Assembly (NCBI GenBank): GCA_003331625.1
Contig: QOPF01000005.1
Location: forward strand, 1-64,000
DNA length: 64,000 nt
Source: Gammaproteobacteria bacterium
GTDB taxonomy: Bacteria; Pseudomonadota; Gammaproteobacteria; Magnimaribacterales; AG-339-G14
Direction: 5' to 3'
The notes beneath the pieces were generated by a model. The model saw only the letters and a program-made list of their open reading frames with translations. It did no database searches and was not told the DNA's origin. Made by a program: the position numbers and the translations under genes. Below, one piece after another: positions 1-8,775 of the stretch (the first letter of the stretch is position 1; every line of letters begins with the position of its first letter).

Positions 1-126
1 AATAGCCTCAATTTCACCTTGCAAACCAGTAATGGTAGATGTCGAAGTTCCAGAAGAGCTGGATCCAGATCCACAGTTCACTAGAAGTACTGATAACGCA
101 AATAAACAAAAAAATAGACGGAACAT
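1..126 (-). CDS. Putative lipoprotein, N-terminal part only (runs off window)
   Basis: An open frame runs from an ATG at 126 to the window edge, giving 42 codons with no stop. The N-terminus is a typical lipoprotein signal: a short positive start, a hydrophobic run, then a lipobox-like L-L-V-N-C with the Cys at residue 18. A Ser/Gly/Thr-rich linker follows. A GGGAGAA ribosome binding site lies just upstream. It is the next gene downstream of the 982-residue secreted protein, beyond a terminator hairpin, so it probably has its own promoter. The body of the protein is outside the window and its function cannot be named. The lipoprotein call rests on the signal alone. Confidence 0.6.
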   Translation of the reverse strand, partial: MFRLFFCLFALSVLLVNCGSGSSSSGTSTSTITGLQGEIEAI

Positions 127-163
127 AATTTTCTCCCAAAAAATAATTAAGACTAGTTTACAT

Positions 164-190
164 TAAAAAAACCCTTCTTTAAGAAGGGTT
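164..190 (-). terminator. Intrinsic terminator after the 982-residue secreted protein gene
   Basis: The arms ACCCTTC (171-177) and GAAGGGT (183-189) enclose a 5-base loop. On the minus strand the hairpin is followed by a run of seven T (plus-strand A at 164-170). It lies 22 bases past the stop of the 982-residue gene. T residues also flank it on the plus strand, so it could act in both directions. Confidence 0.75.
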
Positions 191-211
191 TTTTTTGGAT
201 AAGTACAGTCT

Positions 212-3160
212 TTAATTAGAAGGTGTAATTACCGTTTTTCCATGGATTACAGAAGGATCCGTACTACCTGCCGACGGTATAGTAGTCGCTAAAACATTAC
301 CAATTGAATTTGTTCCAGAAAATAAATCCTGAATATTACTCGATGCTGGAAAAGTGGCTGGAGGAGTTGTGTAACTTACATTGTTATAAGGAGGATTTAA
401 TTTAAGTAAATATTCATCACCCCTTAGAGCTCTTATTTTAAGATCGTCTCCACCGCTTACATTTGTGAGCACGGTTCCATCCGGAATGACAAATTCATGT
501 ACGTAACGATAACATTCGTTCCAACCACCAGTTACATATCTTCCTAATATTGCTCCAGTACAAGTATTTACAACTTTTCCAGGAATATTATGCAGCTCTC
601 CATAGCCTTCAAATTTTAATTTGAATTTTTTTCCTGCTAAATTTGTCCCAGCAAAGTTGTAAGTAATACCAGAAGCCGGAACGGTAAATACAACATTTTG
701 AGGCGCAGTTACATTTACGAACTGACTCGTTGTGCCGTTGTACAACCTATAATCAGGCATTTGCTTAATTCTAATATCGTATGTTGTTGCTACTCCTTCA
801 TTCATTTTATTCTCACAATAATATGAAGCAGCACCAGTAGCATGCATTGATGCATTATCATCTTTGGCTCTATATCTGACGTTATAACCTCTTGCATTAC
901 CTCCAGAAGTATCGCAAAGAAGTGCCGCTTTGTTAGTATCGGAATTAATTACAGCTCGCATGTGAAAAGCCCAGCCAAAACTATTTGTCCAGTTGTTGTT
1001 GTAAGTTGCCGGTTTCATATAAAAACGATAGTTTTTTAAATTATCGTCATGGTTTCTTGCATCAACTTTAGGCTGGTTGGTACCGTTATAGTCCATATAA
1101 GTTGTACCGGCAGTACCATCCCTAAGTTTATTAGTACCACCAATATTAACAACGGTGTATTGCGGTGCATCGGCTACTTTAATGCCGCCAATATTATTAT
1201 AATTACCTACAGCGATATCTGCTTCTCCACCTTCTTGGTCTCCATTACCGTTTGCGTCGTAATAAACCGTTTCTGTCCACCAAGCTCCTATATTTTTATA
1301 AGGAGTAACACTTAATGGACCCGAAGAAGCTTCAGCTGCTACAGCAGTAAAGGCAGCATCAATAGCTGAATTCATGTTTGCTGCATCAAGACACTCTCTT
1401 ATGCACAATAATCCTGTTGCATTATCACCAGTAGTAGAAATTTCTGTAGCCAATGTATCGATACTTATTCGTTCTTCTGTTCTTGTACTTACTTGAGAAG
1501 AATTAGATGTAGAATCGGGATCAGCAAAGGCAGCATGAGGAATTGAGTAACTCTGATGCGAGTCAGGATCCCAGAAATGCATTCTTCTATTCCAGCCTGA
1601 ATCGGTCATTTGAGTAGCCCAATTAGCAGCAGTAAAAGAGAAAGGAGTAGTCAATTCAAAAGGCGTTTTTGGAGGTGTTGCTCCCCAGTCCATGCCATGA
1701 GTGACAGTAAAAGTTACGGTACCACCACTGACAGATATTGTTCCTGAATATTCAGGACAGTTACCTTGTGATGTATTACATGAGCCAGCATTTGGAAAAT
1801 TAAGATTGCCTAACTTTGTTTGGAAGGTTCCCCCGTCTCTAAAATTATTAGCATAAAATTGAAAAGAAACTCCACCCAGTTGGTCTAAAGCTAGATACTG
1901 ACGGGTTCTTTTAACAACCTCATAATAATTTTTCTTTAAATTATATTCGTTGTTATCACTTGAATCTCTTTTGTTCTTAAATATAGTTGAATCACTCACA
2001 TTCGTTCGATCGGAGGGATTAACGTGCACTCCCCAATAACTTGCGTGAGACCAGATAGGATTAGTGAGCGAATTATCGGTTGTATTAGCTTCCAAAGACA
2101 TTGATGGTGTTGTTAAGTCAGCTCTAGAACCATCAGAATTTTTATAAGTTCCATATTCGTAAATAACTCTTTTTGCTTGAGATCTACTCGTATTCCAACA
2201 ATGTTCACCTGCGATAGTTGCTGAGGTGCCTCCATCAGTCTGGATGAAACCCCCGCCATTTTGAGCATTTGTAATTGCTGTAGCAAGATCAGATTCAGTT
2301 ATAGCTGAACCTTCGGTCCAAAGGCCTGTGCCACCTTGAGAATATGCATTGGCACTTATAAATTTTTGACAATACCTATCAGAGCCTTCATTGACCTGAA
2401 CTTGATGTCTGACCCCATAGGTTGTAGATCCTCCTCCAGTAGCAATTCTAAGAATAGTTTGCATATGACCTTGAATATTATTAGCGTTGGCTAAATCAAC
2501 AACAATAATTCTATCCGGACCTTGCATGCCTGTTTCTCGATATTCGATGGTTGTATTATCAACCTTTAAATATCCTTGATTTACAGCAAGATTAGCTTGC
2601 GGTAATCCAGCACTATTATTTGCAGCTTTATTCCTTAGATCATAACGCATAATGAATGAACCAAATCTATTGGTTGCGCTTTTATCTGCCGTTACCTCAG
2701 TTGAGATCAGAGCCGTAAAAGGGACTTCAATATCATTTTGCATTTCCATGTTTATATCAACCCAACCTTTACCAGTAACCGTACTACCTGAAGTAACTCC
2801 TTGATAAATACCAGGAGTATACTCAATTGCATCCACCGTATTAGCAGCAGCTCCGCCCCCACTATCTGCAGAACCACCAGTTGCTGAGGCAGCATCTGCT
2901 GAAGCATCAGCCCCACTGGCTGACTCGCATTTGGCTTCATCTACAAGGGCTTTATAAACTCCTTTGTCTACAAAAGTAGAAAAATTGATACTTTCCATAA
3001 AACATAAAAGGAAATTAACCTGACCCATTGCATCGTTTGCTAAGATGCCAGGAACATAATAATCAACCTCTGTTGCGTCATCGTCATAAGCTGCAGCAAA
3101 AATCGAGTTGATTCCAAACATAGATATTAAAATTAAAAAAAGTGTTTTTTTAAAGTTCAT
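212..3160 (-). CDS. Large secreted protein of unknown function (982 aa)
   Basis: I do not recognise a named family. The protein starts with a clear Sec signal peptide of about 22 residues (M-N-F-K-K, hydrophobic core, F-A-A-A-Y) and has no later obvious membrane segment, so it is probably periplasmic or outside the cell. About residues 75-105 form a low-complexity Ala/Ser/Gly/Asp linker. The rest is rich in Asn, Thr, Gly and aromatic residues, as in beta-structured extracellular proteins. About a dozen Cys are scattered, several as near pairs (for example L-L-C-I-R-E-C-L), which suggests disulfides. A 53-residue lipoprotein gene lies 23 bases upstream on the same strand and a terminator follows, so the two look like one transcript. 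Base composition appears somewhat richer in GC than its neighbours. An adhesin-like or substrate-binding role would be a guess. Confidence 0.85.
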   Translation of the reverse strand: MNFKKTLFLILISMFGINSIFAAAYDDDATEVDYYVPGILANDAMGQVNFLLCFMESINFSTFVDKGVYKALVDEAKCESASGADASADAASATGGSADSGGGAAANTVDAIEYTPGIYQGVTSGSTVTGKGWVDINMEMQNDIEVPFTALISTEVTADKSATNRFGSFIMRYDLRNKAANNSAGLPQANLAVNQGYLKVDNTTIEYRETGMQGPDRIIVVDLANANNIQGHMQTILRIATGGGSTTYGVRHQVQVNEGSDRYCQKFISANAYSQGGTGLWTEGSAITESDLATAITNAQNGGGFIQTDGGTSATIAGEHCWNTSRSQAKRVIYEYGTYKNSDGSRADLTTPSMSLEANTTDNSLTNPIWSHASYWGVHVNPSDRTNVSDSTIFKNKRDSSDNNEYNLKKNYYEVVKRTRQYLALDQLGGVSFQFYANNFRDGGTFQTKLGNLNFPNAGSCNTSQGNCPEYSGTISVSGGTVTFTVTHGMDWGATPPKTPFELTTPFSFTAANWATQMTDSGWNRRMHFWDPDSHQSYSIPHAAFADPDSTSNSSQVSTRTEERISIDTLATEISTTGDNATGLLCIRECLDAANMNSAIDAAFTAVAAEASSGPLSVTPYKNIGAWWTETVYYDANGNGDQEGGEADIAVGNYNNIGGIKVADAPQYTVVNIGGTNKLRDGTAGTTYMDYNGTNQPKVDARNHDDNLKNYRFYMKPATYNNNWTNSFGWAFHMRAVINSDTNKAALLCDTSGGNARGYNVRYRAKDDNASMHATGAASYYCENKMNEGVATTYDIRIKQMPDYRLYNGTTSQFVNVTAPQNVVFTVPASGITYNFAGTNLAGKKFKLKFEGYGELHNIPGKVVNTCTGAILGRYVTGGWNECYRYVHEFVIPDGTVLTNVSGGDDLKIRALRGDEYLLKLNPPYNNVSYTTPPATFPASSNIQDLFSGTNSIGNVLATTIPSAGSTDPSVIHGKTVITPSN

Positions 3161-3183
3161 ATTAATTCTCCTAAAATATTTAT

Positions 3184-3345
3184 TTAATCAGTTGCCTGTA
3201 CAGGATCTACCTGACCTGCAAAACTTCCCAAGGGAGCATTTCCTCCAGCACCGGTTGCTCCAGAGCCACCGGAAGCAGTACCACCACCGCCACCACAAGA
3301 AGCTAGGAAAACAAGCAAAAATAAAATTCCTAATATATTTTTCAT
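3184..3345 (-). CDS. Small glycine-rich lipoprotein (53 aa)
   Basis: This frame encodes 53 residues. The start is Met-Lys-Asn-Ile-Leu, then a hydrophobic run ending in F-L-A-S-C, a good lipobox with the Cys at residue 17. A Gly/Ser/Ala-rich tail ends in Q-V-D-P-V-Q-A-T-D. An excellent Shine-Dalgarno sequence (AAGGAGAG) precedes the ATG. The mature part is only about 36 residues and looks unstructured, so it may be a surface anchor, a lipoprotein spacer or a partner of the large secreted protein encoded 23 bases downstream on the same strand. Function is unknown. The signal, the binding site and the position argue that the gene is real. Confidence 0.7.
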   Translation of the reverse strand: MKNILGILFLLVFLASCGGGGGTASGGSGATGAGGNAPLGSFAGQVDPVQATD

Positions 3346-3405
3346 AATTCTCTCCTTCAATTTACGTCACTAAATAATATATTTTATATGAAATAATATA
3401 CCTTT

Positions 3406-3513
3406 TTAGAAAGCTAAATCAATAAGATACGCAGCTAGCGCTAAAAATAAGTTGACAACAACTATTACTATCAAAAGTCCTTTTAAATTAAATTTTTTAT
3501 CTTCCTTGTTCAT
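3406..3513 (-). CDS. Single-helix membrane miniprotein (35 aa), unknown
   Basis: A 36-codon frame opposite infA gives a charged N-terminus (M-N-K-E-D-K-K-F-N) followed by one hydrophobic helix of about 22 residues (from G-L-L-I-V to A-A-Y-L-I) and a short end. This composition, with Lys/Asp/Glu confined to the first ten residues, is typical of true small membrane proteins and unlikely in random AT-rich sequence. There is no clear Shine-Dalgarno sequence. It starts 24 bases from the infA start in the opposite direction, so the two share a promoter region. I do not recognise a family. Confidence 0.5.
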   Translation of the reverse strand: MNKEDKKFNLKGLLIVIVVVNLFLALAAYLIDLAF

Positions 3514-3537
3514 AGGGCATAATTATGAACAATATTT

Positions 3538-3756
3538 ATGGCAAAAGAAGATTTAATTGAAATGATGGGTCAGGTAATCGATACGATGCCGAATACAACC
3601 TTCAAAGTTAAGCTAGAAAATGACCATGTCATTACCGCACACATTTCTGGAAAAATGCGTAAAAACTACATTCGAATACTTACGGGAGATAAAGTCAAAG
3701 TAGAACTTACGCCATATGATCTTTCCAAAGGCAGAATTACTTTTAGAGAAAAATAA
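3538..3756 (+). CDS. infA: Translation initiation factor IF-1
   Basis: IF-1 is the essential 72-residue OB-fold factor that binds the A site of the 30S subunit and helps IF-2 and IF-3 during initiation. The length is exactly that of the family. The sequence has the family core: M-A-K-E-D at the start, [12 protein letters not shown] in the first strand pair, and [11 protein letters not shown] near the middle. It sits tail to tail with clpA, with only four bases between stops, the same infA/clpA neighbourhood seen in Pseudomonas and Escherichia. No strong Shine-Dalgarno sequence is visible. Confidence 0.97.
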   Translation: MAKEDLIEMMGQVIDTMPNTTFKVKLENDHVITAHISGKMRKNYIRILTGDKVKVELTPYDLSKGRITFREK

Positions 3757-3760
3757 AACT

Positions 3761-6007
3761 CTAAGTAATTGCTTTCTTCTTTTCGTGCTGTAAAAACTTA
3801 ATATCTAAAATATCTTTTTTAACTGAAACTTTTGCTATACCACCATCTTTAGCAAGTTCCCCAAAAAGAATAGATTCTGCCAATTTTTGTTTTATCTCGT
3901 CTTGGATGAGTCTTTGCATGGGACGAGCTCCCATTTTCTCATCATAGCCATTTTCTGCAAGCCAAGCTCTGGCTTTGGAATCGACTTCTAAGACAACTCT
4001 TTTTTCATCAAGCTGAGCTTGTAGTTCAGTTAAAAATTTATCGACTACAGTTTTAATGATATTAGATTTCAAAGCGCCAAATTGCACAATTGAAGTCAGC
4101 CTATTTCTAAATTCTGGACTGAATGTCTTCTTAATTATTTCCGAGCCATCAGAAGTATTATCCTGTTTTTGAAAACCCATTGACTCTCTAGCCATTTCTA
4201 AAGCTCCGGAGTTAGTTGTCATGATCAAAATACAATTTCTGAAACTTGCTTTGCGTCCATTATTATCGGTCAACATTCCATGGTCCATGACTTGTAATAA
4301 AACATTGAAAACTTCTGGATGTGCTTTTTCAATTTCATCTAACAAAATTATAGAATGAGGATTTTTTGAGACAGATTCAGTTAATAAACCACCTTGGTCA
4401 AAACCAACATAGCCTGGAGGAGCTCCAATTAATCGAGAGACTGTATGTCTTTCCATGTATTCAGACATGTCAAATCTTACAAGCTCAACACCAAGAATTT
4501 TTGCAAGCTGCCTAGATACTTCGGTTTTACCAACACCCGTGGGACCTGAGAACAGAAAAGATCCAATAGGTTTTTCATCTTCTCCCAGACCAGCACGGGA
4601 CATCATGATAGCGTTTGAAAGCTTTCCTATAGCTTCGTCTTGACCAAAAATAACTCTTTTTAAATCCTCTTCTAATTTACCCAGGGAAACTCTATCTTTC
4701 GTTGAAACGCTTTTTTCTGGAATTTGCGCCATTAAGGAGATTACTCTTTCTACATCTTGCTCATTTACAGTTTTTCTTTTGGTACTTAAATTTAATCTGA
4801 GTCTTGCTCCTGCTTCATCGATTACGTCAATGGCTTTATCAGGTAGAAACTTATCGTTTATATGTTTCGCAGATAATTCTGCTGCGGCTTTGAGCGAAGC
4901 CTGAGAATACTTCAGTTCATGGTGTTGTTCGTATTTTTTCTTGAGCCCTTCAAGAATTTTTATTGTTTCTTGGACTGAAGGTTCTACTAAATCAACTTTT
5001 TGAAATCTTCTCGATAAAGCACGATCTTGTTCAAAAATTGTTCGGTACTCTTTAAAAGTTGTTGAGCCGATAAATCTAATGCCACCCTTTCCCAAGACAG
5101 GTTTCATTAAATTAGATGCATCCATCACACCACCGGATGTTGCTCCAGCACCAATAATAGTATGAATCTCATCAATGAATAATATTGCATTAGGAATATC
5201 TTCGAGTTCTTTAAGAATACCTTTCAATCTTTTTTCAAAGTCTCCTCGATATTTAGTGCCCGCTAAAAGAGAACCCATATCTAAAGAGTAAATGGTACTT
5301 TCTTGCAGGGAAGGTGCTGCTGATTTTTCAACAATATTTTTAGCCAATCCTTCTATTAAAGCTGTCTTTCCAACACCTGATTCACCAACTAGAATTGGAT
5401 TGTTTTTTGATCGTCTAGCAAGAATTTGTGAAATTCTTTCTATTTCGTTATCTCTACCCACTAAAGGATCAATTTTATTTGCTTCAGCTTCTTTATTTAA
5501 ATTTGAGGCAAATTTTCCTAAGTAGCCTGTTTCTGTTGTTGAAACCTCCTCAGTTGTTTGCTCAAAAGTTTCATCATCACTAACTCCCTCTCCATGGCTC
5601 ATATATGAAACCGCATCAAGTCTATTCATTCCCTGTTTTTTTAAGAGGTAGACACTGTGACTTTCTTTTTCGCTAAACAAAGCTACTAAAATATTAGCGC
5701 CAGTTACTTCTCCTGTGCCTGAGGATTGCACATGAAAAACAGCTCTTTGAATAACTCTTTGAAAAGATAAGGTAGGTTGAATTTCTATAGCATCGTCTTT
5801 TTTTTCAGGACAGTTTTTACTTATGAACTCTTTTAGCTCGGCTTCGAGGATATCAACGTTTACTTCGCAAGCAAGCAGAACATTAAGCGCATCCTGATTG
5901 GTTAAGATAGAAAGAAGCAGATGTTCGGTAGTAACGAATTCATGATTATTTTCATGAGCAAATTTAAAGGCGTTATTAAGACATTCTTCTAATTTTTTTT
6001 CTAACAT
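3761..6007 (-). CDS. clpA: ATP-dependent Clp protease ATP-binding subunit ClpA
   Basis: ClpA is the AAA+ unfoldase that feeds substrates into ClpP. At 748 residues it has normal length. An N-terminal repeat domain (about 1-145) is followed by two AAA+ modules. D1 has Walker A G-E-S-G-V-G-K-T and Walker B L-F-I-D-E-I-H; D2 has G-P-T-G-V-G-K-T and I-L-L-D-E-I-E-K-A-H-P. The loop before F-S-P-E-F-R-N-R-L carries M-G-F where the ClpP-docking I-G-L/F tripeptide is usual. It follows clpS by two bases, so the unfoldase and its adaptor are co-transcribed and probably translationally coupled. clpP is not in the window. Confidence 0.97.
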   Translation of the reverse strand: MLEKKLEECLNNAFKFAHENNHEFVTTEHLLLSILTNQDALNVLLACEVNVDILEAELKEFISKNCPEKKDDAIEIQPTLSFQRVIQRAVFHVQSSGTGEVTGANILVALFSEKESHSVYLLKKQGMNRLDAVSYMSHGEGVSDDETFEQTTEEVSTTETGYLGKFASNLNKEAEANKIDPLVGRDNEIERISQILARRSKNNPILVGESGVGKTALIEGLAKNIVEKSAAPSLQESTIYSLDMGSLLAGTKYRGDFEKRLKGILKELEDIPNAILFIDEIHTIIGAGATSGGVMDASNLMKPVLGKGGIRFIGSTTFKEYRTIFEQDRALSRRFQKVDLVEPSVQETIKILEGLKKKYEQHHELKYSQASLKAAAELSAKHINDKFLPDKAIDVIDEAGARLRLNLSTKRKTVNEQDVERVISLMAQIPEKSVSTKDRVSLGKLEEDLKRVIFGQDEAIGKLSNAIMMSRAGLGEDEKPIGSFLFSGPTGVGKTEVSRQLAKILGVELVRFDMSEYMERHTVSRLIGAPPGYVGFDQGGLLTESVSKNPHSIILLDEIEKAHPEVFNVLLQVMDHGMLTDNNGRKASFRNCILIMTTNSGALEMARESMGFQKQDNTSDGSEIIKKTFSPEFRNRLTSIVQFGALKSNIIKTVVDKFLTELQAQLDEKRVVLEVDSKARAWLAENGYDEKMGARPMQRLIQDEIKQKLAESILFGELAKDGGIAKVSVKKDILDIKFLQHEKKKAIT

Positions 6008-6009
6008 TG

Positions 6010-6357
6010 TTAATCCTCGTCAATAGGTTCTATATCACTAACAAGTGGGTGTTCATTTTGTTTCGCGAAACTATTAATCTGGTTGGATTTAGTTTCCGCA
6101 ACTTCTTTTGTATATATACCGCATACACCTTTTCCTTTTGTGTGCACTGCCAACATAATTTGTGTAGCTTTTTCTTTATCATAGCTAAAAAAGGTTTGCA
6201 GTACGTAGATCACAAACTCCATTGGAGTGTAATTATCGTTTAGTAGTATGACTCTATAAAGAGAAGGTTTTTTAAGTTTCGGTTCCTCTAATTCTATTAA
6301 GGATGAGGTGTTAGATTCAAAATCTTCGGATTTATTTTTTAAAAAAATTTCTTCCAT
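6010..6357 (-). CDS. clpS: ATP-dependent Clp protease adaptor ClpS
   Basis: ClpS binds N-degron substrates and hands them to ClpA. The 115-residue protein has a charged, flexible N-terminal tail (about 1-28) and then the ClpS core, with [16 protein letters not shown], the strand and acidic pocket motif. A-V-H-T-K-G-K-G-V follows, supplying the His of the hydrophobic pocket. The core is followed by an acidic C-terminal tail. It is the first gene of a clpS-clpA pair, two bases apart, and lies 15 bases after icd on the same strand, so read-through from icd is possible. Confidence 0.96.
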   Translation of the reverse strand: MEEIFLKNKSEDFESNTSSLIELEEPKLKKPSLYRVILLNDNYTPMEFVIYVLQTFFSYDKEKATQIMLAVHTKGKGVCGIYTKEVAETKSNQINSFAKQNEHPLVSDIEPIDED

Positions 6358-6372
6358 TCACTCGAAAATTAA

Positions 6373-7632
6373 TTAAGACATACCATTACAAATTTGTTCT
6401 GCAAACTCAGAACATTTTAGTAATTTTGCGCCAGTCATCAATCTTTCTAAATCATAAGTTACTAACTTATTCTTTATTGCCCAACTAATTCCTTTGATAA
6501 TATTTTCCGAAGCCTCATGCCATCCCATATGATTTAACATCATTTCAGCTGAAAGAATTAATGAAGCAGGATTTACTTTGTCTAATCCAGCGTATTTCGG
6601 AGCAGTACCATGTGTGGCTTCAAATAAAGCGACCTTGTCTCCAAGGTTTGCACCTGGAGCCAATCCTAGGCCACCAACTTTAGCTGCTAAAGCATCTGAA
6701 ATGAAATCTCCATTAAGATTCATTGTTGCAATAACATCGTAATCACCTGGTCTAATTAGAATCTGTTGAAGAAAATTATCAGTAATAATATCTTTTAGGA
6801 TTATTAATCTCTTCGTAACTGGATTCCTAAAACTCATCCATTCTCCACCATCTAGAGATGTAGCTCCAAATTCTCGTGCTGCAAGAGAATAACTCCATTC
6901 TTTAAAAGAGCCTTCTGTATATTTCATAATGTTTCCTTTGTGAACTATGGTTACAGAGGAGCGATCATTATCAATAGCATATTGAATAGCTTTTCTTACG
7001 TGTCTTTCAGTACCCTCTTTTGAGATTGGCTTAATTCCAATACCGCAAGCTTCTTCAAATCGGATATTTTTAACGCCCATTTCTTTGGTAAGAAAGTCAA
7101 TTAATTTAACAGCATCATCTGAGTTGGCTTCAAATTCTATACCGGCATATATGTCTTCAGAATTTTCTCTAAAAACTATCATGTCAGTAGTTTCTGGAAT
7201 GACTACTGGACTCGGTACTCCTTCAAAATATCTAACCGGTCTCTGACAAACATAAAGGTCTAATACTTGTCTTAAACGAACATTTAAGGATCTGATGCCT
7301 CCTCCAATAGGAGTTGTTAAAGGACCCTTTATTCCAACAACGTACTCTTTTAGTGCATCTATAGTCTCATCAGGCAACCATTCGTCTTCGCCATAAACAC
7401 TAATGGATTTTTCTCCGCAAAATATTTCCATCCAAGATATTTTTCTTTCGCCATTGTAGGCAATGTTTACAGCATGATCGACAACCTTAAGCATTGCAGC
7501 GGTGACGTCGGTACCAATACCATCGCCTTCAATGAAGGGGATTATGGGATTATTAGGTACGCTCAGTTCACCTGAATCATCAATTGTTATCGCGTTTCCA
7601 TCCTCTGGAATTTTTATGTGTTTATAAGCCAT
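6373..7632 (-). CDS. icd: Isocitrate dehydrogenase (NADP+), E. coli Icd type
   Basis: This enzyme oxidises isocitrate to 2-oxoglutarate with CO2 release in the TCA cycle. The 419-residue length and sequence match the homodimeric Icd family. The substrate segment I-R-S-L-N-V around residue 115 includes the Ser that is phosphorylated in enterobacterial Icd. The Mg-binding region ([11 protein letters not shown]) is present. The cofactor segment H-G-T-A-P-K-Y-A-G near residue 345 keeps the Lys-Tyr pair diagnostic of NADP use. It is divergent from mnmA across 62 bases. Isocitrate lyase, which competes for the same substrate, is encoded 2.5 kb away; no aceK is seen here, so branch-point control by phosphorylation is unproven. 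Confidence 0.97.
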   Translation of the reverse strand: MAYKHIKIPEDGNAITIDDSGELSVPNNPIIPFIEGDGIGTDVTAAMLKVVDHAVNIAYNGERKISWMEIFCGEKSISVYGEDEWLPDETIDALKEYVVGIKGPLTTPIGGGIRSLNVRLRQVLDLYVCQRPVRYFEGVPSPVVIPETTDMIVFRENSEDIYAGIEFEANSDDAVKLIDFLTKEMGVKNIRFEEACGIGIKPISKEGTERHVRKAIQYAIDNDRSSVTIVHKGNIMKYTEGSFKEWSYSLAAREFGATSLDGGEWMSFRNPVTKRLIILKDIITDNFLQQILIRPGDYDVIATMNLNGDFISDALAAKVGGLGLAPGANLGDKVALFEATHGTAPKYAGLDKVNPASLILSAEMMLNHMGWHEASENIIKGISWAIKNKLVTYDLERLMTGAKLLKCSEFAEQICNGMS

Positions 7633-7694
7633 AGAAATTATTAAAGTCCTTTAAAGCGCGGTATCATAGCACTTTTTAGGTATCTATAGAAATT

Positions 7695-8753
7695 ATGAAA
7701 ATTCTTTTGGGACTATCAGGAGGCGTAGATTCGTCTGTTGCTGCATATCTTTTACAAGAACAAGGACATGAAGTCACTGCAGGTTTTATGAGAAATTGGG
7801 AAGATGATGATGGAAGTCCCTATTGCAGTGTTAAAGAAGATTTTTTAGATGCAGCTCAGGTGGCAGATAAATTAAATATTAATTTAGTTCAAATGAATTT
7901 TGCTTCAGAATATAAGGAAAAAGTTTTTAGCTATTTTTTAAACGAATTAAATAAAGGCAGAACACCAAATCCTGATATTTACTGTAATAAATTTATTAAG
8001 TTTAAAGAATTCACTAATTTTGCTTTTAAAAATAATTATGATGCCGTGGCAACAGGACATTACTCAAATATCTTAAAAGATAATGGTAATAATTATTTAG
8101 CTAAATCATTGGATCAAACAAAAGATCAAACATATTTTTTAAGCCAAATAGATAAGTCTTTATTAGGAAAAATAGAATTTCCTTTAGGAGGTATTTTAAA
8201 ATCTGAAGTGAGAAAAATAGCGGAACAAGAGAACTTAATAACTTTTAACAAGAAGGATAGCACCGGAATCTGTTTTATTGGCGAACGACCTTTCCCTGAG
8301 TTTTTAAATAGATACTTACCTGTCAATACAGGATCTATTGTTGATGAAAATGGTATTGAAATTGGCGAACACAAAGGCTTATATTTTTATACAATCGGAC
8401 AACGCCAAGGTTTAGGAATTGGAGGAGTAAAAAATAGAGATGAAAAAGCATGGTATGTTGCTGATAAAGATTTCGATCAAAATAACCTCATAGTAGTGCA
8501 AGATAATAACCATCCCCTTTTATTTAGTTCTGAATTAAAAGTATCTAATATCAATTGGCTAAAACAGCCGAATAAAAAAAATATAACTGCAAAAATTAGA
8601 TATCGACAAGAAGATCAAGAATGTGAAATACATCAAGCAGAAGGAAATCTTTATGTTAAATTTAAAAATCCTCAGCGAGCGGTAACTCCAGGGCAATTTA
8701 TCGTTTTTTATGAAGATGAAATTTGTTTAGGTGGCGGAGAGATAGATATATAA
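7695..8753 (+). CDS. mnmA: tRNA-specific 2-thiouridylase MnmA
   Basis: MnmA adds sulfur to U34 of tRNA Lys, Glu and Gln, using ATP and sulfur relayed from the IscS/Tus system. The 352 residues begin with the PP-loop L-G-L-S-G-G-V-D-S-S. The first catalytic Cys is in G-R-T-P-N-P-D-I-Y-C-N-K and the second in S-T-G-I-C-F-I-G-E-R. The C-terminal beta-barrel that binds tRNA follows, with a V-T-P-G-Q-F family ending. It is followed by purB 22 bases later; the mnmA/purB neighbourhood is conserved in gammaproteobacteria, where hflD usually lies between them. hflD is absent here. Confidence 0.97.
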   Translation: MKILLGLSGGVDSSVAAYLLQEQGHEVTAGFMRNWEDDDGSPYCSVKEDFLDAAQVADKLNINLVQMNFASEYKEKVFSYFLNELNKGRTPNPDIYCNKFIKFKEFTNFAFKNNYDAVATGHYSNILKDNGNNYLAKSLDQTKDQTYFLSQIDKSLLGKIEFPLGGILKSEVRKIAEQENLITFNKKDSTGICFIGERPFPEFLNRYLPVNTGSIVDENGIEIGEHKGLYFYTIGQRQGLGIGGVKNRDEKAWYVADKDFDQNNLIVVQDNNHPLLFSSELKVSNINWLKQPNKKNITAKIRYRQEDQECEIHQAEGNLYVKFKNPQRAVTPGQFIVFYEDEICLGGGEIDI

Positions 8754-8775
8754 TCACTTATTAATAAACCATTTA

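Noticed and set aside
1049-1315. Plus-strand 88-codon ORF inside the 982-residue gene
   Set aside because: Shadow of the long minus-strand gene, which has a signal peptide and coherent composition; no ribosome site.
6007-6243. Plus-strand 78-codon ORF antisense to clpS
   Set aside because: Opposes the conserved ClpS core; hydrophobic composition is what antisense of AT-rich coding sequence yields.
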